Source of the DNA: Novilysobacter antarcticus
Lineage (GTDB): Bacteria > Pseudomonadota > Gammaproteobacteria > Xanthomonadales > Xanthomonadaceae
Direction of reading: 5' to 3'
Assembly (NCBI RefSeq): GCF_019802285.1
Contig: NZ_JAIEUJ010000003.1
Location: 1-64,000 of the forward strand
Length of the DNA stretch: 64,000 nt
Below the pieces are notes generated by a model. The model searched no databases, was not told where the DNA came from, and saw only the letters and a program-made list of their open reading frames with translations. The number at the start of each line of letters is the position of its first letter. Positions within the stretch are counted from its first letter, which is position 1. Positions 1 through 10,183 of this stretch are shown in pieces. Made by a program: the position numbers and the translations under genes.

Positions 1-219
1 TCCGTCAACAAGCAAACCTGAACCGGGCGCCTCACCCTGCCGCGTCGTCTCGACCGGGGCGGGCCGCGAAGTATGCACGCTCGCGATACGATTGTGAAGG
101 GGTGTTGGATTATTTGTCGATCAGTGCTTCCTCGACGTGGTGCGTCCAGTGGGGGCTTGCGCAGCAGCGCTTGACGCAGCGCATGCAGCTGCCGGAAGGT
201 CCCATCGACTTTTAGACGG

Positions 220-708
220 ATGGATCGGCGCATGGCACACGCGGGGCGGATTGCATTGGCTGTACTGGTGGGATGGCTGTTATCGGGTTGCGCATCGGGC
301 ATGGAGCGGTGGGTCGAGCTGGAAGGACAGCGCTACCGGGTGGAGGTAGCGGCAGACGCGGCCAGCCGCGCGCAGGGGCTGATGTACCGGGACTCCCTCG
401 CTGACGGCCATGGAATGCTCTTCATCCACGACGAACAGGCGCCCCAGGCGTACTGGATGAAAAACACCCGCATCCCGCTGGACATCCTGTACTTCGACAA
501 CGAGCGCCGGCTCGTCTCCCAGCAACGTGACGTGCCGCCCTGTTCGGCGGGAGACCGTTGCCCCCCGTACCCCAGCGAGGCACCGGCGCGGTTCGTGCTG
601 GAGCTCAATGCCGGTCAGGCGGCAAAGATAGGGCTGCGCAATGGCGCTGTGCTGGTGATTTCACCTTCTATCGCCGTGCCCGAGACGAACGCACATACCG
701 AACGCTAG
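220..708 (+). CDS. DUF192 family lipoprotein
   Basis: A 162-residue protein with an N-terminal hydrophobic segment ending in a lipobox (LLSGC, Cys24), so it is probably an outer-membrane or periplasmic lipoprotein. The rest matches DUF192: a GLMYRDSL block and the hallmark [16 protein letters not shown] motif, followed by a C-terminal beta region. DUF192 proteins are small single-domain proteins of unproven function. The ATG at 232 (MAHAG) is an equally good start and places the lipobox Cys at position 20; no clear ribosome binding site decides between them. The stop codon overlaps by a few bases the stop of the convergent rubredoxin gene. Family assignment is firm, function unknown. Confidence 0.85.
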   Translation: MDRRMAHAGRIALAVLVGWLLSGCASGMERWVELEGQRYRVEVAADAASRAQGLMYRDSLADGHGMLFIHDEQAPQAYWMKNTRIPLDILYFDNERRLVSQQRDVPPCSAGDRCPPYPSEAPARFVLELNAGQAAKIGLRNGAVLVISPSIAVPETNAHTER

Positions 709-896
709 ACCTCGATCATCTCGAAGTCGTCCTTGGTCACGCCGCAATCCGGACAGGTCCAGGTCTCGGGAACGTCCTCCCAGCGCGTACCGGGGGCGAT
801 GCCCTCTTCGGGAAGGCCGTCGGCTTCCTCGTACATGAAGCCGCAGACCACGCACATCCACGTGCGGTAGTCGGCGGAGGTGGTGTTCTGGGTCAT
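705..896 (-). CDS. Rubredoxin
   Basis: A 63-residue rubredoxin, the small mononuclear-iron electron carrier of the cytoplasm. It has both CxxCG knuckles (CVVCG at residues 15-19 and CPDCG at 48-52), which supply the four thiolate ligands of the Fe(SCys)4 centre, and the usual aromatic and acidic surroundings ([13 protein letters not shown]46). The start at 896 begins MTQNTTS and gives normal rubredoxin length plus about 10 extra N-terminal residues. A much longer open frame continues upstream antisense to thiE and hemL, but that is a GC-driven shadow. Its redox partner cannot be told from the context. It lies divergently from thiE, 66 bp away. Confidence 0.93.
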   Translation of the reverse strand: MTQNTTSADYRTWMCVVCGFMYEEADGLPEEGIAPGTRWEDVPETWTCPDCGVTKDDFEMIEV

Positions 897-962
897 GGTG
901 GGATAATGCTGCGCGGAAAGACCCGATTGTCCCACCACCCCGCCTGAGGTCAACACGCCCAG

Positions 963-1604
963 ATGAATGAGACTCGCAGCCCGCGTGGCCTGTATGCGAT
1001 CACCCCGGACGAGACGGACACCGCCCGCCTGCTGTCGCGGGTCGATATCGTCTTGGCGGCGGGGGCGACATGGCTGCAATACCGCAACAAGCGCGCCGAC
1101 GAGAAGCTGCGCCGGCAGCAGGTGGCGGCCCTGCAACCGCTGTGCGCCCGATACGGCGTCGCGCTGATCATCAACGACGACTGGCGACTGGCGGTGTCGA
1201 TGGGAGCCGATGGCGCCCACTTGGGGAAAGACGATGGCGAGCTGGCGGAGGCGCGCGCCGCGCTCGGCGCGTCGGCGATTCTCGGTGCCTCGTGCTATGA
1301 CCGTCTGGAGCTTGCCCAACGCGCCGTCGCGGCTGGCGCCAGCTACGTCGCCTTCGGGGCGTTTTTCGCGTCCGCGACCAAGCCGCTGGCACGGCGCGCG
1401 ACGCCGGACCTGCTTGGTGCGGCGTCCTCGCTGAACGTGCCGCGGGTGGCGATCGGGGGCATCACCGCCGAGAATGGCCGTCAACTGGTCGAGGCGGGCG
1501 CGGACCTGCTGGCCGTCATCAGCGGCGTCTTTGATGCGCCCGACCCGGCCGCTGCGGTGCGCGGCTACCTGGGGTGCTTCCGGACCGGCGCAGCCGCACC
1601 TTGA
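963..1604 (+). CDS. thiE: Thiamine-phosphate synthase
   Basis: A 213-residue ThiE, the TIM-barrel enzyme that joins hydroxymethylpyrimidine diphosphate and thiazole phosphate to give thiamine phosphate. Visible family signatures are LQYRNK (38-43), which contacts the pyrimidine diphosphate, the IINDDWRLA segment (69-77) with the Mg-binding Asp, GAHLGKDD (84-91), the [11 protein letters not shown] loop (131-141) and the phosphate-binding IGGI near 165. Length is normal. The ribosome binding site is weak, and the ATG at 963 is chosen because it fits the family N-terminus. It precedes hemL by 75 bp, so the two could be co-transcribed. It shares the thiamine pathway with thiC at 30 kb but lacks a visible TPP riboswitch of its own. 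Confidence 0.95.
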   Translation: MNETRSPRGLYAITPDETDTARLLSRVDIVLAAGATWLQYRNKRADEKLRRQQVAALQPLCARYGVALIINDDWRLAVSMGADGAHLGKDDGELAEARAALGASAILGASCYDRLELAQRAVAAGASYVAFGAFFASATKPLARRATPDLLGAASSLNVPRVAIGGITAENGRQLVEAGADLLAVISGVFDAPDPAAAVRGYLGCFRTGAAAP

Positions 1605-1679
1605 TCGCTCGTCGCCGTTGCAGCCGGCGCACCTTCCAACCGCACACCATCCGACCCCACATCCCTTACGAGTAAATCG

Positions 1680-2972
<1,293 letters not shown>

Positions 2973-3094
2973 CCGCGTAACCGCGTGATCGTGCGGCGGG
3001 GTGACGGTCGCCGCCGGACCGCGCCCAGTTGATCCCGTGGCATGTGCCGCCTGGGCGCTCACGACTCCCCGCCGTCCAAGTACAGCGCGTTGAC

Positions 3095-4336
3095 TTACGG
3101 CGCGTCACCCCGTGGCGCGGCCACATGCACTTGCAGCGCCGCGCGGAGGCGCTGCAGGCCCTCGGCCACGTCGTCATCGCCGATGTTCAAAGCGGGCACA
3201 AAGCGCAGCACGTCCGGTCCGGCCTGCAGCAACAGCAGGCCGTGCTCCAGACAGCGTTCAAGGACGGTGCCGGCCTCGCCGGAGCGGGCCGGCTGCAACT
3301 GCGCGCCGATCATCAAGCCGCGGCCACGGATCTCGCCGAAAACGCCCAGCTCCCGATTGATTTCGTCCAGGCCGGCACGCAGCGCCTGCGCCTGACGCGC
3401 CACATTCGCCAGCACAGCGGGTGATGAGATTTCGCGCAGTGCCACCAAAGCCACCGCCGCCGCCAACGGGTTGCCGCCGAATGTACTGCCGTGCTGGCCG
3501 AACCCCATCGCCCCGACGGCCGCCGGACCGACCAGCATCGCGCCGATCGGAAAACCGGCTCCCAGCGCCTTCGCCAAGGTCACCACGTCCGGGCGCACGC
3601 CGTAGCCGTCGCAGGCGAACAGCGTGCCGGTGCGACCCATCCCGCACTGGATCTCATCCAGCATCAGCAGTGCGCCGTGGCGATCACACAGGGCCCGCAG
3701 GCCATGCAGGAAAGTGTCGCTCGCCGGGGTGACGCCGCCCTCGCCCTGGATTGGCTCAATCAGGACGGCGCATACGTCCCCGGCGGCCATTGCTGCTTCC
3801 GCGGCCTCCAGGTCGTTGAAGTCGCTGTAGCGGAACCCGCCCGGGAGCGGCTCGAAACCGGCCTGGTATTTCGGTTGCGCGGTGGCCGTCACCGTGGCCA
3901 GGGTGCGTCCGTGGAAACCGCCGCGGAAGGTCAGGATGACGCGGCTGCCGGGCGCGCGGCCCTGCGCGGCCGCCCACTGCCGCGCCAGCTTGATCGCGGC
4001 CTCGTTGGCCTCCGCGCCGGAGTTGCAGAAGAACACCTGCTCGGCAAACCCGGCCGCGTCCACCAAGGCCTGCGCCAGTTTCAGCGGCGGCGCGCTGACG
4101 AACACGTTGCTGGTGTGCCACAGCTTTTCGGCCTGGGCGGTCAGCGCGGCGATCAGTGCCGGATGCGCATGGCCGAGCGCGTTGACCGCGATGCCGGCGC
4201 CGAAGTCGACGTATTCGCGGCCGACGCTGTCCCACACGCGTGACCCCTGGCCACGATCGAGCACGATACGGTGCGGCCGGTACACCGGCAGGTAGTAGCG
4301 TTCACTGAGCTGGTGGAGTTTGGCGGGATCGGTCAT
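3095..4336 (-). CDS. argD: Class III aminotransferase, acetylornithine aminotransferase-like
   Basis: A 413-residue PLP aminotransferase of the ArgD/ornithine aminotransferase group, which in arginine synthesis transaminates N-acetylornithine with 2-oxoglutarate. Seen: FCNSGAEANEAAIKLAR (103-119), the FHGRTLATVTAT segment, LLMLDEIQCGMGRTG (223-237) with the PLP Asp, the lysine Lys256 in TLAKALGAG, and the HGSTFGGNPLAAA loop that marks ArgD-like enzymes. The start at 4336 (MTDPAKLHQ) is chosen because the frame upstream is low-complexity and antisense to the channel gene's promoter. No other arginine genes are adjacent, so a related omega-amino acid specificity (succinylornithine, for example) cannot be excluded. 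The family is sure, the exact substrate probable. Confidence 0.8.
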   Translation of the reverse strand: MTDPAKLHQLSERYYLPVYRPHRIVLDRGQGSRVWDSVGREYVDFGAGIAVNALGHAHPALIAALTAQAEKLWHTSNVFVSAPPLKLAQALVDAAGFAEQVFFCNSGAEANEAAIKLARQWAAAQGRAPGSRVILTFRGGFHGRTLATVTATAQPKYQAGFEPLPGGFRYSDFNDLEAAEAAMAAGDVCAVLIEPIQGEGGVTPASDTFLHGLRALCDRHGALLMLDEIQCGMGRTGTLFACDGYGVRPDVVTLAKALGAGFPIGAMLVGPAAVGAMGFGQHGSTFGGNPLAAAVALVALREISSPAVLANVARQAQALRAGLDEINRELGVFGEIRGRGLMIGAQLQPARSGEAGTVLERCLEHGLLLLQAGPDVLRFVPALNIGDDDVAEGLQRLRAALQVHVAAPRGDAP

Positions 4337-4462
4337 GGCACTCGGGTAGGCGGTGGGCGAGCAGGTATTCTCCCCGATACACGCCCCGCCCGGCTTGCCA
4401 TTCCTGCCGGTCACGCCCTGCCGGTCCCGTCCTGCCGGGCGCGGTGCCCTCGGAGGAACACG

Positions 4463-5338
4463 ATGCGCCTGTTGTTCACGCCTCAACTCAACCCCGCCAC
4501 CGAAAGCGGCTGGCGGCGGCGCTGGTTCGAGATCATCTACCACCACGACACCCCGCCGGCGCGCAACTTCGACCTGCTGCTGATCCTGACGATCCTCGCC
4601 AGCGTGATCGTGATCATGCTCGACAGCGATCCGTGGCTGCACATCGACCACGCCCAGGCGCTGTACCGGATCGAATGGGGCTTCACCCTGGTGTTCACCG
4701 CGGAGTACCTGCTGCGGCTGGTGGTGGTCAAGCGCCCGCTGCGGTACGCGCTCAGCATGTGGGGCGTGATCGACCTGCTGTCGATCCTGCCGACCTACCT
4801 TTCTTTCTTTTTACCTGGCACGCAGGCGCTGCTGGTGGTGCGCATCCTGCGGGTGCTGCGGGTGTTCCGGATCCTCAAGCTGACCCGCTACGTCGAGGAA
4901 GGCAGCGTGCTGACCGGCGCCCTGTGGCGCAGCCGTCGCAAGATCTTCCTGTTTGTCAGTGTGCTGCTGACAATCGCGCTGATCTTCGGTGCGCTGATGT
5001 ACGTCATCGAAGGTCCGGAGTACGGCTTCAGCACCATTCCCACCGGGATGTACTGGGCCATCGTGACCATGGCCACGGTGGGCTTCGGCGACCTCGCCCC
5101 GCAGACCGGCATCGGCCGGCTGATCACCTCGACCCTGATCCTGATCGGCTACAGCATCATCGCCGTGCCGACCGGGATCTATACCGCCGAACTGGCCACC
5201 AGCATGCGTCGGGCAAAAGGCAAGGAGCGCGAGCGCCATGACAACCGTGGCTGCCCGGTGTGCGGCCTGGAAGGACACGAGCCGGACGCGCGCTACTGCC
5301 GACGTTGTGGCGGCGCGCTACCCGAGCATATGGACTGA
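4463..5338 (+). CDS. Voltage-gated-type K+ channel with C-terminal zinc ribbon
   Basis: A 291-residue six-helix ion channel of the inner membrane. S1 spans about residues 36-53. S4 carries arginines every third residue (R127, R130, R133, R136 in VVRILRVLRVFR), the voltage-sensor pattern. The pore loop has the selectivity filter TVGFGD (205-210), a Phe variant of TVGYGD, so a potassium channel is likely. After the last helix comes a short basic tail and then a Cys4 zinc-ribbon motif (C264, C267, C279, C282: CPVCG and CRRCG). That appendage is unusual compared with KcsA, KvAP or Kch. The start ATG follows GGAGG at good spacing. It is convergent with gloA, 11 bp between stops. Whether the ribbon gates the channel is unknown. 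Confidence 0.88.
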   Translation: MRLLFTPQLNPATESGWRRRWFEIIYHHDTPPARNFDLLLILTILASVIVIMLDSDPWLHIDHAQALYRIEWGFTLVFTAEYLLRLVVVKRPLRYALSMWGVIDLLSILPTYLSFFLPGTQALLVVRILRVLRVFRILKLTRYVEEGSVLTGALWRSRRKIFLFVSVLLTIALIFGALMYVIEGPEYGFSTIPTGMYWAIVTMATVGFGDLAPQTGIGRLITSTLILIGYSIIAVPTGIYTAELATSMRRAKGKERERHDNRGCPVCGLEGHEPDARYCRRCGGALPEHMD

Positions 5339-5349
5339 CCGGGAAGCGC

Positions 5350-5772
5350 CTACCACTGACCGGTGTTGGGCATGGAGGCCCAAGGCTCCGCGGGCGGCAG
5401 GCGCTCACCCTTTTGCAGCAACTCTATGGAGATCCGGTCGGGTGACAGCACGAACGCCATGCGTCCATCGCGCGGCGGACGGTTGATGGTCACGCCCAGC
5501 GACTGCAGGTGCGCGCAGGTCGCATAGATATCGTCGACTTCAAAGGCGAGGTGGCCGAAGTTGCGGGCGTTGCCGTAATCCTCATCCGACCCCCAGTTGT
5601 GGGTCAGTTCGATCTCGACCTCCGGATTCTCCGGTGCGCCGAAATACACGAGGGTGAATTTACCCTCCTCGCTGTCCATCCGACGGGTCTGCTTCAGGCC
5701 CAGGCCTTCGGTGAAAAACCGGCTGGTCGCCTCCAGATCATGGACGCGCAGCATCGCGTGCAGGTATTTCAT
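5350..5772 (-). CDS. gloA: Lactoylglutathione lyase (glyoxalase I)
   Basis: A 140-residue VOC-superfamily protein resembling bacterial GloA, which isomerises the methylglyoxal-glutathione hemithioacetal to lactoylglutathione. Metal ligands expected from E. coli GloA (His5, Glu56, His74, Glu122) have counterparts: His5 in [10 protein letters not shown], the Glu in [11 protein letters not shown], the His in [11 protein letters not shown] and the Glu in ISIELLQ. The start is preceded by GAGGAGAATT, a strong ribosome binding site. It lies 53 bp downstream of a short-chain dehydrogenase gene on the same strand, so a two-gene unit is plausible. Length and motifs fit the nickel-type short glyoxalase I. 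Confidence 0.93.
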   Translation of the reverse strand: MKYLHAMLRVHDLEATSRFFTEGLGLKQTRRMDSEEGKFTLVYFGAPENPEVEIELTHNWGSDEDYGNARNFGHLAFEVDDIYATCAHLQSLGVTINRPPRDGRMAFVLSPDRISIELLQKGERLPPAEPWASMPNTGQW

Positions 5773-5825
5773 TGAATTCTCCTCGTTGGCGCGGGAAGCG
5801 CGCTATTGCTTGCGAGCGGGCGCGG

Positions 5826-6641
5826 TCACAGGAACAGGTCGGGCAGGAGCTCGCGCGACGGATCAACCGCGTAGCCGGAGAAGTCCTCCACGCCGGCCTC
5901 GGCAAGCACCTCGTCATCGATCAGGAACCGGCCATGGAATCCGGCCGCCTCGCGCACCAGGACGGCATGGGCGGCATCGGCGACGATCTCCGGAGTGCGG
6001 CAGCCGGCCATGTCCACGCCGGGAATCATGTTCAGCGCGTCAGTGGCGATGATCGTGCGCGGCCACAAGGCGTTGACGGCGACGCCCTGCGGGCCGAATT
6101 CGGCCGCCAGGCCGATGGTCACGAAGCTCATTCCCATCTTGGCCAGGGTGTAGCCGGTATGCGGGCCCCACCACTTGGGATCCAGGCTCGGCGGCGGCGC
6201 GAGGCTCAGGATGTGTGGATTGGCTGCCCCCAGCAGGTGCGGCAGGCAGGCCTGCGCGCACAGGAAGCTGCCGCGCGCGTTGACCTGTTGCATCAGGTCG
6301 AAACGCTTCATCGGCGTGTCGAGCGTGCCGCGGAGCCAGATCGCGCTGGCGTTGTTGACCAGGATGTCGATCCCGCCGAACGCGTCCACGGTTGCCGCGA
6401 CGGCGGCCAGGACCTGGTCCTCATCCCGGATATCGCACTTGAGCGCGAGCCCCTTGCCGCCGGCGGCATCCACCTCGGCGGCGACCGAGTGGATCGTGCC
6501 GGCCAGCTTGGGATTGGGCGTGGAGGACTTGGACGCTATGGCGACATTGGCACCGTCGCGCGCGGCGCGCAGCGCGATGGCGCGACCGATGCCGCGCGAC
6601 GCGCCGGTAATGAACAGGGTCTTGCCGGACAGGGTGGCCAT
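5826..6641 (-). CDS. Short-chain dehydrogenase, HSDL2-like SDR
   Basis: A 271-residue classical-fold SDR. It has the nucleotide-binding TGASRGIG (12-19), LVNNASAIW near 94-102, and the catalytic Tyr164-xxx-Lys168 in HTGYTLAK. The sequence around SLAPPPSLDPKWWG and ALWPRTIIATDA, and the C-terminal FLIDDEVLAEAGV, resemble the N-terminal domain of human HSDL2 and bacterial homologues, often annotated as NAD(P)-dependent oxidoreductases of unknown substrate. It lacks the C-terminal SCP2 domain of HSDL2, as bacterial members do. The start at 6641 (MATLSGK) fits the SDR N-terminus; the frame upstream is open but implausible. It is probably co-transcribed with gloA downstream. Confidence 0.88.
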   Translation of the reverse strand: MATLSGKTLFITGASRGIGRAIALRAARDGANVAIASKSSTPNPKLAGTIHSVAAEVDAAGGKGLALKCDIRDEDQVLAAVAATVDAFGGIDILVNNASAIWLRGTLDTPMKRFDLMQQVNARGSFLCAQACLPHLLGAANPHILSLAPPPSLDPKWWGPHTGYTLAKMGMSFVTIGLAAEFGPQGVAVNALWPRTIIATDALNMIPGVDMAGCRTPEIVADAAHAVLVREAAGFHGRFLIDDEVLAEAGVEDFSGYAVDPSRELLPDLFL

Positions 6642-6709
6642 GGCAGCTCGACTGGTTGGGGAAGGCGGCCATTGTAGGCCGGCGGCCCTTCGATCCGCCG
6701 ATCGCCCGG

Positions 6710-7396
6710 TCAGGGTTGCGGGCCGCGGCCTTCGTTGTCTTCCCACTTCAGCAGGCGGCGGGTGACGAACCGGTACACCGGTTTGCCGGTGGCGAACCAG
6801 GCATCGCGCACCCACGAATGGCGCTTGAGTACCCGCCGCTCTACCGGTGTGATGTGCTGCGGGCAGTAGGTGCGCTTGTGCTTGAGCAGGTGGCGCAGGT
6901 CTTCGCGTGCGAGCAGGCGCATCCATCGAGAGCGCGGGTTGCCACGGACCGCCAGCTGGAAATCGATGATGCCTGGGCGACCGTCGTCCAGGACCAGCCA
7001 GTTGGCCTCCTTGGCCAGGTCGTTGTGGGCCAGCCCGCACCGGTGCAATTGCCCCAGAAGCCGTCGCGCCTGACGGAAGTAGGCCAGATCGCCGTGTGGC
7101 GGCGACAGATACATCGGCGCTCCTGCCATGTAGCTGCGGTCAAGCCGTCGTCCGTCCCAGTTGAGCAGCAGCGGCACGTCCTGCATTCCGATGACGCGCT
7201 GCAAACCCCGCGCCTCGCGCCGGGCCAACCACCATGCCGGCAAGCGCAGCCACAGCGGCACATGGCCCAGATCCCGGCGCACGAACACGCCCTGCGGACC
7301 GCGCATCAAGGAGATGCGCCCGAAACTGTCGGCCTTGAGCGCCTCCACCTCGACGGCTGCACCGGTGCTATCCAACGGAGGTTTGCTGACGGACAT
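6710..7396 (-). CDS. Small protein kinase-like protein, RIO/Kdo-kinase type
   Basis: A 228-residue protein with a compact kinase core. The catalytic loop reads HNDLAKEAN (H124, D126, K129, N132) and the metal-binding motif is IIDFQLA (D145), a variant of DFG. The N-terminal lobe is short and lacks an obvious glycine-rich loop, as in RIO, Kdo/WaaP and related small kinases. The C-terminal third is basic and carries a CPQHITPVE segment. The substrate could be a protein or a lipid-A core sugar; the sequence does not say. MSVSKPP at 7396 is chosen as start, but MAPAGG 42 nt upstream is also possible. It is followed on the same strand by the SDR and gloA genes (68 bp gap). Confidence 0.75.
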   Translation of the reverse strand: MSVSKPPLDSTGAAVEVEALKADSFGRISLMRGPQGVFVRRDLGHVPLWLRLPAWWLARREARGLQRVIGMQDVPLLLNWDGRRLDRSYMAGAPMYLSPPHGDLAYFRQARRLLGQLHRCGLAHNDLAKEANWLVLDDGRPGIIDFQLAVRGNPRSRWMRLLAREDLRHLLKHKRTYCPQHITPVERRVLKRHSWVRDAWFATGKPVYRFVTRRLLKWEDNEGRGPQP

Positions 7397-7567
7397 GAGG
7401 CGCAAGTCTACGGACTTGCCTCCCGCAGGTGCCATCGCCCGGCGAGTGGTACGCACCTGCGCCAGGCCGACTCGGCCATGAATCATGCCCAAACTGATCG
7501 GCGGTGCAGGCGCTTCACCGGCACCCGTGCATGCGCCCGTCGCGCTGCCCGCTGCCATAATGCCGTG

Positions 7568-9559
7568 ATGAATCCCGCGTGGCTCGAAACCATTACCGAA
7601 TGGATCGGTACCCATCCCATCGCAGCCGGCGCGCTCATCTTCCTGATCGCCTTCTGCGATGCGCTGGTGATCGTCGGCATTGTGGTGCCCGCCTTGCCGC
7701 TGCTCTTCGCCGCGGGCGCCCTGATCGGTCTGGGCCATGTCAACGGCCCCTATGCACTCGTATGCGCCGCCGCCGGAGCGTTTGCCGGCGACGGCTTGAG
7801 CTACTGGTTCGGCCGTCACCTGGGGCCGCAGCGGTTGCGCGCGCACTGGCCGTTCCTGCGTTACCCGCAATGGCTCGACCGTGGCGAGACGATGTTCCGC
7901 CGGCACGGCGTGAAGAGCATCCTGATCGCGCGCTTCGTCGGCGCGGTGCGGCCGTTCGTGCCCGCCATCGCCGGCATGCTGCACATGCCGGTCAAGCGCT
8001 ACGCACTCCCCAGCGCCTTCGCCGCGTTTGTCTGGGCCGGATTGTTCCTCGCCCCCGGCTGGGTGCTGGGCGCTTCCTACGACGCGGTCGCAGCGGTCGC
8101 TGACCGCCTCGCACTCGCTTTGGGTGGGCTGGCCGTTGCAATTGCGCTGGTCTGGGCGGTGGTGCTCTACAGCTGGCGGTGGTTCGCCCAGAACGCCGAC
8201 CTGTCACTGGCGCGCCTGCTGGCGTGGACCCGTCGCCACCCCAAGCTGGGCCGGTACGCCCGCGCCCTTGTCGATCCCAATCGGCCGGAATCCGCCTCGC
8301 TGGTGATGCTGGCGGTCTCGTTGCTGGCGATCAGCTGGGGCTGCTTCGCGTTGTTGGCGACCCTGCTCGCCAGCGGCGGGCCACTGGCGCTGGACCACCA
8401 CATCAACGACGTGATGTGGGGCCTGCGCAACCCGCTCGCCGATGGCCTGATGGCCGGTCTGGCGAGCCTGGGCGATATGCAGGTGCTGGGAGCGGCGGCG
8501 GCGGTGGCCTTGGCGTACCTGCTCTGGCGGCGGCGCTGGATGGCCGCTGCGCACTGGCTGGCCGCACTGGTGTTCGGTCTGGCGCTGACGGCGTTGCTGG
8601 AAGCAGTGATCGACATGCCGCGTCCGCCTACCGCGCCCGCAGGATTCGGGTTTCCGTCGGTGACGGTGACGATGACCACGATCGTGTTCGGCTTCTTCGC
8701 CGTACTGATTGCCCGCGAGCTGCCGGGACGCAAGCGGGTCTGGCCCTACCTGCTGGCGGGCGTGATCACCGCGGTGGTCGCCTTCGCACGGCTGTATCTG
8801 GGCGCGCACTGGTTCAGCGATCTGGTCGGCAGCGCGCTGTTCGGGCTGGTCTGGCTGCTGATTCTGGGCATTGCCTATCGCAGCCATGTCGCCCGCTCTT
8901 TCTGGATGCGCCCGTTGGCGGCGGTGTTCTACCTCACCTTCGTCGCCGCGGGGCTGTGGCACGCACCGCGCGCGGCCGACCGGCTGTTGCCGTTGTTCGA
9001 GCCCCCGGCACCAACCATCTCTGTGGATCGGGACACCTGGTGGCGCGATGGCTGGACCAGACTCCCTGCGCAACGCAATGAAAACGATGCCCGCCGCCGC
9101 TGGCCGCTCGACGTCCAGGTCGCAGGTTCACTGGCGCCTTTGCAGGCCGCGCTGGAAGCCGCTGGCTGGCAGGTGCAGCCGCAGGCGGACTGGGCCGCGA
9201 CCCTCAACCTGCTGGACGACGACACTCCAATCGGCGAGCAGGTGGTCCTGCCGGCGACCCTGGATGCGCATGCCGAAAGCCTGTTGATGCTCCATCCCGG
9301 GCGCACGCCACACGAGCGCTACGCACTGCGCCTGTGGTCCGCCCCCGTGATGCTGGAGGACGGCGCGCCGTTGTGGCTTGGCACGACCCAGACCCTGCAC
9401 CTGAGCAAGCCGCTCGGCGCGGCGGTTTTGTGGCTGCCACGCCCGCACGACGGCGAGGCGCACGCAGTGCTGACTGCGGATCTGGCCGGCTTTGATATGC
9501 AGCAGGGCCTGCACCCGCACAACGGCGTCAATGTGGTCCGATTGCAAACCAGCCCCTGA
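7568..9559 (+). CDS. DedA-PAP2-LssY three-domain membrane protein
   Basis: A 663-residue polytopic inner-membrane protein combining three modules. Residues about 1-190 are a DedA/SNARE-associated domain (LVIVGIVVPALPLLF, GDGLSYWFGRHLGP, ILIARFVGAVRPFVP), the family linked to undecaprenyl-phosphate flipping. Residues about 255-440 form a PAP2-type phosphatase region with MPRPP, FPSVTV and LYLGAHWFSD (His414). The C-terminal part (about 470-663) is a soluble LssY-like domain. The second PAP2 motif, usually PSGH, here reads PSVT (364-366), so the usual acid/base histidine appears missing. Function is probably in lipid-linked sugar or phospholipid turnover. ATG 7568 is chosen; an adjacent GTG at 7565 would add one residue. 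Confidence 0.85.
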   Translation: MNPAWLETITEWIGTHPIAAGALIFLIAFCDALVIVGIVVPALPLLFAAGALIGLGHVNGPYALVCAAAGAFAGDGLSYWFGRHLGPQRLRAHWPFLRYPQWLDRGETMFRRHGVKSILIARFVGAVRPFVPAIAGMLHMPVKRYALPSAFAAFVWAGLFLAPGWVLGASYDAVAAVADRLALALGGLAVAIALVWAVVLYSWRWFAQNADLSLARLLAWTRRHPKLGRYARALVDPNRPESASLVMLAVSLLAISWGCFALLATLLASGGPLALDHHINDVMWGLRNPLADGLMAGLASLGDMQVLGAAAAVALAYLLWRRRWMAAAHWLAALVFGLALTALLEAVIDMPRPPTAPAGFGFPSVTVTMTTIVFGFFAVLIARELPGRKRVWPYLLAGVITAVVAFARLYLGAHWFSDLVGSALFGLVWLLILGIAYRSHVARSFWMRPLAAVFYLTFVAAGLWHAPRAADRLLPLFEPPAPTISVDRDTWWRDGWTRLPAQRNENDARRRWPLDVQVAGSLAPLQAALEAAGWQVQPQADWAATLNLLDDDTPIGEQVVLPATLDAHAESLLMLHPGRTPHERYALRLWSAPVMLEDGAPLWLGTTQTLHLSKPLGAAVLWLPRPHDGEAHAVLTADLAGFDMQQGLHPHNGVNVVRLQTSP

Positions 9560-9574
9560 GCGGCGGATCCGGCG

Positions 9575-10174
9575 TCAGGCTTCGTCCGGCAACAGCACCA
9601 GCAGACGGTCGAGGCGCTCATGGGGATCGTCGATCTGCAACAGCTGCTGGCGCTGCTCATCCGCCAGTGGCAACAGTTCTGCCAGCCGCCAGCCAATCCA
9701 TGACGCATCGTCAAACAGGGCCTGCTCGGCCTTGGCGTACTCGCCGCCGAAACGCTCCAGAATGCCGCGCAGAAGGGTCGAGAGCAGCCCGTGCTCGGGC
9801 GACAGCATCGATACCGGCTCCGGCTCGCACCAGTCGATCCGCGCGACCTGCAGGCCGTTGTCGCGGATGCGTACGTCGCGCACCCGGAACCTGCGTGTCC
9901 CGCGCACCTGCAGTGTGAGCAGGCCGTCCTCGCCGAGGTCGAAATCCTCGATGCGCGCTTCCGTGCCGTAGGCCGCCGCAGCGCCGTGGGTCTTGCCGTC
10001 GCCGTCGTCCTCGAGGATCAGGCAAACGCCAAACCCCGATTGGTTGCGGCCACACTCCCGGATCATGTCCAGATAGCGCGGCTCGAACACCCGCAGCCCC
10101 AGCGGCGCGCCCGGCAGGAGCACGGTGGGCAACGGGAACAGGGGAAGCATCTCGGAGGTGGTATCCATGGCCAT
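9575..10174 (-). CDS. LON N-terminal (PUA-like) domain protein
   Basis: A 199-residue stand-alone LON substrate-binding domain, as found at the N-terminus of Lon protease but without ATPase or protease parts. It starts with the family signature LPLFPLPTVLLPGAPLGLRVFE and RYLDMI (residues 10-38), then the beta-barrel segments GVCLI, GTEARIEDF and the RGTRRFRV strand, and ends in a helical bundle. Such proteins are widespread in proteobacteria and their role is not established. It begins 9 bp after the mpl stop and is probably the last gene of adk-mpl-LON. A second ATG six bases inside (MDTTSE) is an alternative start. It is convergent with the DedA-PAP2 gene, 15 bp between stops. Confidence 0.88.
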   Translation of the reverse strand: MAMDTTSEMLPLFPLPTVLLPGAPLGLRVFEPRYLDMIRECGRNQSGFGVCLILEDDGDGKTHGAAAAYGTEARIEDFDLGEDGLLTLQVRGTRRFRVRDVRIRDNGLQVARIDWCEPEPVSMLSPEHGLLSTLLRGILERFGGEYAKAEQALFDDASWIGWRLAELLPLADEQRQQLLQIDDPHERLDRLLVLLPDEA

Positions 10175-10183
10175 CGCCCCAGC

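Noticed and set aside
1-219. A possible gene end or small protein at the left edge
   Set aside because: The only open stretches are short, lack ribosome binding sites and show no recognisable motif; a tail of an upstream gene ending near base 21 cannot be verified.
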